Made by a program: the position numbers and the translations under genes. The notes under the pieces are model-generated. The model was not told the DNA's origin, searched no databases, and saw nothing but the letters and a program-made list of their open reading frames with translations. 25,324 nt of DNA from a virus. Location: positions 1-25,324 of the IMG/VR virus record IMGVR_UViG_3300033143_003373, one strand, 5' to 3'. Shown here one piece after another: positions 20,920-25,324 of this stretch. Each line of letters starts with the position of its first letter. Position 1 is the stretch's first letter.

Positions 20920-22109
20920 CCGCGACCCTCCTGGTTGATCCGATATTGGAGCCACACACCCGTCACCCAAACCGGAGCCGTGGCGTTGTTGGAGATCGTA
21001 TTGTCTCTTGTGAGCCGTATCTGTAAGGTGTTTTCGCCCGAGCCCGGAGGGGCCGTGGCGAAGTTACCCGTTGCTTTGGTCCGGTGCTCCGTGGCCGTCG
21101 CTTCGTTGATTGCCGTATCTGTTACGTAAGCCGGTGGCGTTGAGAGGTTACTGTCAAACGATACCCCGGAGAGCATAGGCCTAGCTTGGAGCCCGAACTG
21201 GACAGCAGATCCCGCCGTTATGGCAGTACCATAATCCGGCATCCACTCAACCTTCGCTTTGAGTGTTTCCTGGTCCCATTGGTTGGGCAGACCCACCCGT
21301 ACTTCGAGGCCGCACCAATCACCACCAGGGGAGAAATACCCGTAATCTATCGAAACCCCGGCGGCAGGGTATGTTTGGTTGTTCACCGTTGCCGTATTGC
21401 TGGCAAGCTCCATGAACGCACCCATGGGAATAAATGCGGTCTCGAACCCTAACAAAGATTTAAGGCCCGCCGGCGTTACAACCTTGTTTTCATCACTTCC
21501 TGTTGCAACCTCGGCAGTAGTTGCCAGCAGAACCGGCCCCGTGACGGTATTGCTCGCATACCACCCCCCGGATTGATGGGGAGTCGCCGCATTGTCATGG
21601 GCGTTCAGATCCGCATAAGCCACCAGATCAGCGTTTTCCAAAGCATCAGCCGAGGAGTTCCATTTTAGATATTGGTTCGCCTCCGGGTCCGGGATTTCCA
21701 GCTCGGAAAAAGGGCTTGTGACCGCCAGTTTTATCGCCCTTCCCAGTTCTTCGTAAAGCTGTTGGGCAATCATCACCAGCCGGTCAAGCGCGCTTTCGTG
21801 AGAATCCGCCGGGAAACTGTCCCCGGTGATGTAGTCGGTTTCCTGGGTAAGAGGGAGAACCCGCCGAATTACCAGCGTATAGTCGCTTGAATAGGCGCTT
21901 ACCGTGGTAACGTTTCCGCCCGAATCTTCACCCGCCCCGCTCACGGTATAGTCGGTCGTAAGCGCAAGCGTGGTTTCGGCGCCGGTGGAATTATTCCGCA
22001 GAATCACCTCAAGATCGGTGTCCTCAAAAATCTTGAAGGTATACGGAAAAACTACGGTTGTCCCATCGCAAGCGTAGGAAACCCGGTTCGTGGTGGTTGA
22101 TACTGTCAT
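20913..22109 (-). CDS. Tail fibre protein with T7-type N-terminal domain (398 aa)
   Basis: Residues 8-130 match the T7 tail-fibre N-terminal module that docks the fibre to the tail: NRVSYACDGTTVVFPYTFKI, then TDYTVSGAG, RRVLPLTQETDYITGDSFPA and SALDRLVMIAQQLYEELGRA. The middle is a Ser/Thr/Ala-rich linker with NKVVTPAGLKS, a repeat often found in fibres. The C-terminal 180 residues are beta-rich and should reach the receptor. AAGGAGAT precedes the ATG. It overlaps the next gene by seven bases. Confidence 0.86.
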   Translation of the reverse strand: MTVSTTTNRVSYACDGTTVVFPYTFKIFEDTDLEVILRNNSTGAETTLALTTDYTVSGAGEDSGGNVTTVSAYSSDYTLVIRRVLPLTQETDYITGDSFPADSHESALDRLVMIAQQLYEELGRAIKLAVTSPFSELEIPDPEANQYLKWNSSADALENADLVAYADLNAHDNAATPHQSGGWYASNTVTGPVLLATTAEVATGSDENKVVTPAGLKSLLGFETAFIPMGAFMELASNTATVNNQTYPAAGVSIDYGYFSPGGDWCGLEVRVGLPNQWDQETLKAKVEWMPDYGTAITAGSAVQFGLQARPMLSGVSFDSNLSTPPAYVTDTAINEATATEHRTKATGNFATAPPGSGENTLQIRLTRDNTISNNATAPVWVTGVWLQYRINQEGRGW

Positions 22110-22121
22110 GGTGCGATCTCC

Positions 22122-25106
22122 TTAAAAATTCGGGGTCATGGCCTGTTGCCTTTCCCGTTCAGCGGCCTCAACCGCATCCCGCAAAGATGGAGTTTCGGCC
22201 AAAAGCATCTCTCGCGCCAGCCGCCGGTATTGATAGATTACCTTTTTAATCATGTGGGCCTTGCCGCCATCCGGACCGTCATCCAGCCGCCGGTAAAAAT
22301 CCGACCGGAATAATTGCGAAAGAGCATCCCGGAGGGTCATTCCGTCAATCCGGGCCTCTTTCCCCGCCAGCGTTACGTATCTATGGTACTCCCAGGGTTC
22401 CAATTTTACGCCCATGATGCTTTTCGCCGGCATCCCGATCTTTGCCCCTACCTTTAGGATTTCCTCCGATATGGGGGCGTTTTTCGCCCTTGAATGATAG
22501 AAGGGGTTTACCAGGTCATACCAGCCCACTTCCAGGACAACCGGCTCTCCCCAGATGTTTACGCGGGGAGGCAGGTCCTTCGAGAACCCCGGAATGTTGG
22601 CTTTGTACTGATCCATAAGGGAATCAACATAGCGGATCTCGGGGTCCGTGATTCGCTCAACCGCCCGGACCAAGGAAGAATACGGCACGAACGATGCCAG
22701 TGAACGCCTTATATAATTCTCCCCGTAACGCTCGGGGTCCGATATGGCATTGATGAGTTCGGTGAACCCTCTCAGGTATGTCTTGCTGGTTATGTTTTTC
22801 GATATGCTCAGAAGGGCCGCCGTTGCCAGGTCCTCCGCGTCCTCATCTTCCATCTGCCCAAGGATTTCGGCCATGTCGGCCCCCAGACCGATGAGCCCGC
22901 CCAGGGGGTCAAGACGGCTGTATGAATAATATGTGTCCCCGATTTTGATACTGTACGGTTGCCAGCCGGTATCCTCTTTAAGTTTTCTCATTCGAGGGTC
23001 GGCAGGGCCTCCGCCGGTGATGATCCCCTCGCTCACGAGTTCGGCTATCGTAAGCATAGTAAGGGTCCCCAACGCCATACGCGCAAGGGCCAGGCTTCGT
23101 TGCGGCCCGCCTGCCTGAAGCATCGCCCTTGTCTCCCCTGCCAGGAAGGCGAGGGGAGTTCGTCTTGCGATGAATTTGGCAATGTTAATGGGGGTTCGCC
23201 TGAAGGGCGCAACATAGCGAAGGCCAGGGACTGATTTCACGAACCGATTAAGGGATTGCCCCGCCGGGCCTAGTTGTTCGGTCCAGGTCATTTCGCGGCC
23301 GAACTTGACAGCCTCCCGGACCATGTCAGGGTCAGGGTCCCGCTTGAATCGCTCAACCGCTTCGGCCAGAGCGTCACCCGTCAATCCTTCGGCTCGGGCC
23401 TTTCGTACCGCTTGAGCGTTCAGCTCCATGCGGTAAGCAATCGCCTTCATCAGTTCATCACCCGCGATAAGGACCCGGCTTTGTCCCCTCACCACATACT
23501 CGCCCAGGAAATCGACCGCCCGTCCGACATCAATTCCGAAAACCTGCTTGCCGTCCAGGCCCAGGTTTCTCGCAGTGATTGCCCGAGAACGTAAGGCGGG
23601 CTCCTTGACGTAAACATCGGAAGGTTCCCCGGTTTTTAACGCCCTATGCGCCAGCCGGAGACCATCCTTGAATCCTTCCACCATGCCGTACAGCATAGCG
23701 GAGGCCTCCCCGTGCTCGACCCCTTCGCCAAGTTGTTCGGCCACGAATCGCTCGGGAATGGAGTAAAAAAGAGCAGCCGCTGAACCCGTAATGTTGACCA
23801 CGTGGGTCGTTGGATTCGTCAGAAGGCCGTTGATCCAACCCTCAAAAATCATATCAAAAACCGTGGCCTTGTTAATGGCCCTTGTAGTGGTATTGACCTC
23901 GGCCAGGGTTTCAAGGCCCTGCATTTTCTTTGCAATCTCGGTCGCCAATTCAGGGGCCTCGGTGCCTTCAAGATACTCCTTGATGTTGGCGTCTACCGTG
24001 GCCCCCTTGAGACCCTTCACGGCCCGCATGATCTGAAGCGCCCGGCCGGCCTCGGCAATGGCCCCGCTTACGTGCTCCTGGATCGCTATATGCTGTTTGA
24101 ACGCGACAAGAAACTGAAACCTGTCTCGGTCCGTTGCGTCAACGGAAAGCACCCTGTCTCTTAATTTGCAAAGTTTCTTCGCACTGTCCAACATCAGCCA
24201 GATGGAGGCCATTATCTCATGTGCATTGAACGCCTGGCCTCTTTTCCTGGAGAGCAGGTCCGCAGTCGTATACCCGAGCTTTTTTGCCAACAATTTGGTT
24301 GCGTTGTTGGAAACAACACCCCGTCTTGCGTCATGTATGCGATCAGGGAAGGCAGCCGCTACCGTTCGGATGACATCGTGGATTCGTTGGGGGGCGTCTA
24401 GTTTGGCGTGATTGATGTTGATGGAGAAGGGCAGCTCAACCGGGGGCTCTTCTTCCAGGTAACGGCTGACATCTTCCCGGGTCTTTTTGACAAATTCCAC
24501 CAAGGGTTTTGAAAGGTTTTCCATGCTGGGGAGATAGGGATCTTCGGTTTCCATCACTCTGAAGGTCTTGGGTGCGGCTTTGATCTCCAGGAGGGAATCC
24601 ATCAGCCGCTCATTTGCGCCCAGTAATTGCTCAAAGGTGCTGACCACGCTGGTTCCTTCCAATTGCGCCACCGCATCCCGGACAACCTGCTTTTCCACCA
24701 TCCCCGACATAGCTTCAATGTCAGCGGGGCTTTCGGCGTATATGAACGTTGATGTTGCCCCAACCTGATTGGCCTGGTTTTTCAAGTATCCTTCAGCTTG
24801 AGCGGTCTTTAGAAATGAGACCGGGACCTCCTGGATCATCCGCACCTTGCCAGACGGCCCAGAGGTGAAAAAGACAATCGCCCCACCTTCCCGCGCCAGG
24901 TTTCGGCCCATTTCTGCTATGTCCTCGGGGATCCCGATGCGCCGATTAAGAAACGGGTGAGGGATGGAGGGCTCCAAGATGGGGTCCGACCATTCGGGCA
25001 GAAAGCCAGGCAGGGGCTTATTTTCATACGGAATTATGGGGGTTTCCTTATCCCCGAGGAGCAGCCTTATCCCCGAGGAGCAGAGCACTGTATGTGCCGG
25101 AATCAA
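22122..25106 (-). CDS. Large internal-virion/polyvalent-type protein, main part (up to 994 aa), separated from its JAB N-terminus by a frameshifting duplication
   Basis: This long helical protein is of the kind injected with DNA by podoviruses. Residues about 415-450 (FEGWINGLLTNPTTHVVNIT) start a segment common in very large phage virion proteins, with further helices around 530-700 and a charged C-terminus. Residues 60-145 (GGAIVFFTSGPSGKVRMIQE ... GATSTFIYAESP) resemble a degenerate MPN/JAB-like unit without the metal ligands. The only available start here is a TTG at 25106 with no ribosome site, lying inside the JAB frame. Removing one 19-base repeat unit joins it smoothly to the JAB segment. 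No lysozyme motif was seen. Confidence 0.72.
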   Translation of the reverse strand: MIPAHTVLCSSGIRLLLGDKETPIIPYENKPLPGFLPEWSDPILEPSIPHPFLNRRIGIPEDIAEMGRNLAREGGAIVFFTSGPSGKVRMIQEVPVSFLKTAQAEGYLKNQANQVGATSTFIYAESPADIEAMSGMVEKQVVRDAVAQLEGTSVVSTFEQLLGANERLMDSLLEIKAAPKTFRVMETEDPYLPSMENLSKPLVEFVKKTREDVSRYLEEEPPVELPFSININHAKLDAPQRIHDVIRTVAAAFPDRIHDARRGVVSNNATKLLAKKLGYTTADLLSRKRGQAFNAHEIMASIWLMLDSAKKLCKLRDRVLSVDATDRDRFQFLVAFKQHIAIQEHVSGAIAEAGRALQIMRAVKGLKGATVDANIKEYLEGTEAPELATEIAKKMQGLETLAEVNTTTRAINKATVFDMIFEGWINGLLTNPTTHVVNITGSAAALFYSIPERFVAEQLGEGVEHGEASAMLYGMVEGFKDGLRLAHRALKTGEPSDVYVKEPALRSRAITARNLGLDGKQVFGIDVGRAVDFLGEYVVRGQSRVLIAGDELMKAIAYRMELNAQAVRKARAEGLTGDALAEAVERFKRDPDPDMVREAVKFGREMTWTEQLGPAGQSLNRFVKSVPGLRYVAPFRRTPINIAKFIARRTPLAFLAGETRAMLQAGGPQRSLALARMALGTLTMLTIAELVSEGIITGGGPADPRMRKLKEDTGWQPYSIKIGDTYYSYSRLDPLGGLIGLGADMAEILGQMEDEDAEDLATAALLSISKNITSKTYLRGFTELINAISDPERYGENYIRRSLASFVPYSSLVRAVERITDPEIRYVDSLMDQYKANIPGFSKDLPPRVNIWGEPVVLEVGWYDLVNPFYHSRAKNAPISEEILKVGAKIGMPAKSIMGVKLEPWEYHRYVTLAGKEARIDGMTLRDALSQLFRSDFYRRLDDGPDGGKAHMIKKVIYQYRRLAREMLLAETPSLRDAVEAAERERQQAMTPNF
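25046..25083 (-). repeat. 19-bp tandem duplication causing a frameshift
   Basis: The same 19 bases occur at 25046-25064 and 25065-25083. Each copy encodes LLLGDK in the matching frame. As 19 is not a multiple of 3, the JAB frame meets TAA at 25048-25050, while the large frame continues. Confidence 0.95.
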
Positions 25107-25324
25107 TTATTACATGCCCCTTGAGTTTTGGGACCTTTTCCGCGAGACTGAGCGTAAACGACCTGTCATGCTCGGATGATACTGGGTTGCCCGAAGGATG
25201 ATTGTGAAGCACCCATACCTCATCAGCACCCAAGCGGTCGGCCCTCGAATTGACCCCCTGGATAAACCGGGCGGGGCCGTGCTTTCCGGTGAGTTTCACT
25301 TGCCCCGCCATTTTAGATGAAACG
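25048..25324 (-). CDS. JAB/MPN (RadC-like) metalloprotease domain, 5' part of the large virion protein, cut by window edge
   Basis: The frame is open to the window edge, so the true start lies outside. It carries a complete JAMM zinc motif, HNHPSG then ten residues and Asp (HxH-x10-D in VLHNHPSGNPVSSEHD), as in RadC-like and JAB peptidases. It ends KGHVIIDSGTYSALLLGDK and then a few out-of-frame residues. JAB domains cleave isopeptide or peptide bonds. In large phage polyvalent proteins they may process the protein itself or act on host defence proteins after injection. It is fused to, or was once fused to, the 22122-25106 frame. Confidence 0.75.
   Translation of the reverse strand, partial: VSSKMAGQVKLTGKHGPARFIQGVNSRADRLGADEVWVLHNHPSGNPVSSEHDRSFTLSLAEKVPKLKGHVIIDSGTYSALLLGDKAAPRG

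Overview
The window is a stretch of a tailed double-stranded DNA phage (or prophage) with T7-like, podovirus-type virion genes. It is cut at both ends: a gene runs off each edge. The evidence is a large terminase, a head-to-tail connecting type portal, a scaffold, a major capsid protein, a T7-type tail-fibre N-terminus, a very large internal-virion-type protein, and a holin/endolysin cassette. A Gram-negative host is likely, because there is a 3TM holin of the gene-transfer-agent type and an O-antigen-ligase-like membrane protein. I cannot name the host. I see no integrase, tRNA, CRISPR array or insertion sequence.

Layout. (1) Positions 1-8399, minus strand, are the head-morphogenesis operon. 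In transcription order it runs small terminase, large terminase, several small virion-type genes, portal, Bbp19-like protein, scaffold, major capsid protein, a 97-residue protein, and an O-antigen ligase/polymerase-like membrane protein that leaves the window. A sigma70-like promoter (8370-8399) sits just after an intrinsic terminator (8480-8514) that closes the operon upstream. (2) Positions 8535-12622, minus strand, hold regulation and replication genes: a Cro-like repressor, a replication initiator with a possible internal origin, a zinc-containing loader-like protein, two small paralogues, a VRR-NUC nuclease, a helix-turn-helix protein and three small genes. (3) Positions 12630-12734 form a divergent promoter pair, the likely early genetic switch. 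(4) Positions 12735-18634, plus strand, begin with a strongly structured leader RNA. They continue with a DUF6948-like gene, two tandem glycine-dipeptide-repeat genes, zinc-ribbon proteins, a RecB/Cas4-like nuclease, a putative single-strand annealing protein, a cytosine-5 DNA methyltransferase and a run of small coupled genes. (5) Positions 18658-25324, minus strand, read from the right edge: a JAB-domain/internal-virion protein broken by a 19-bp tandem duplication, tail fibre, a second tail-type protein, a small unknown, an XhlA-like membrane protein, endolysin and holin.

Regions 1 and 5 point the same way. If the genome is circular or circularly permuted, they would join through sequence outside this window into one late operon, and the ligase-like gene would lie between capsid and tail genes. 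The early genes plausibly work together in recombination (nuclease plus annealing protein), DNA modification and replication start.

Points most worth a second look are the tandem Gly-X dipeptide genes nested in the end of the DUF6948-like gene, the structured early leader RNA, the O-antigen ligase-like cargo gene, the duplication that splits the JAB virion protein, and a short gene whose coding sequence is almost entirely inverted repeats.
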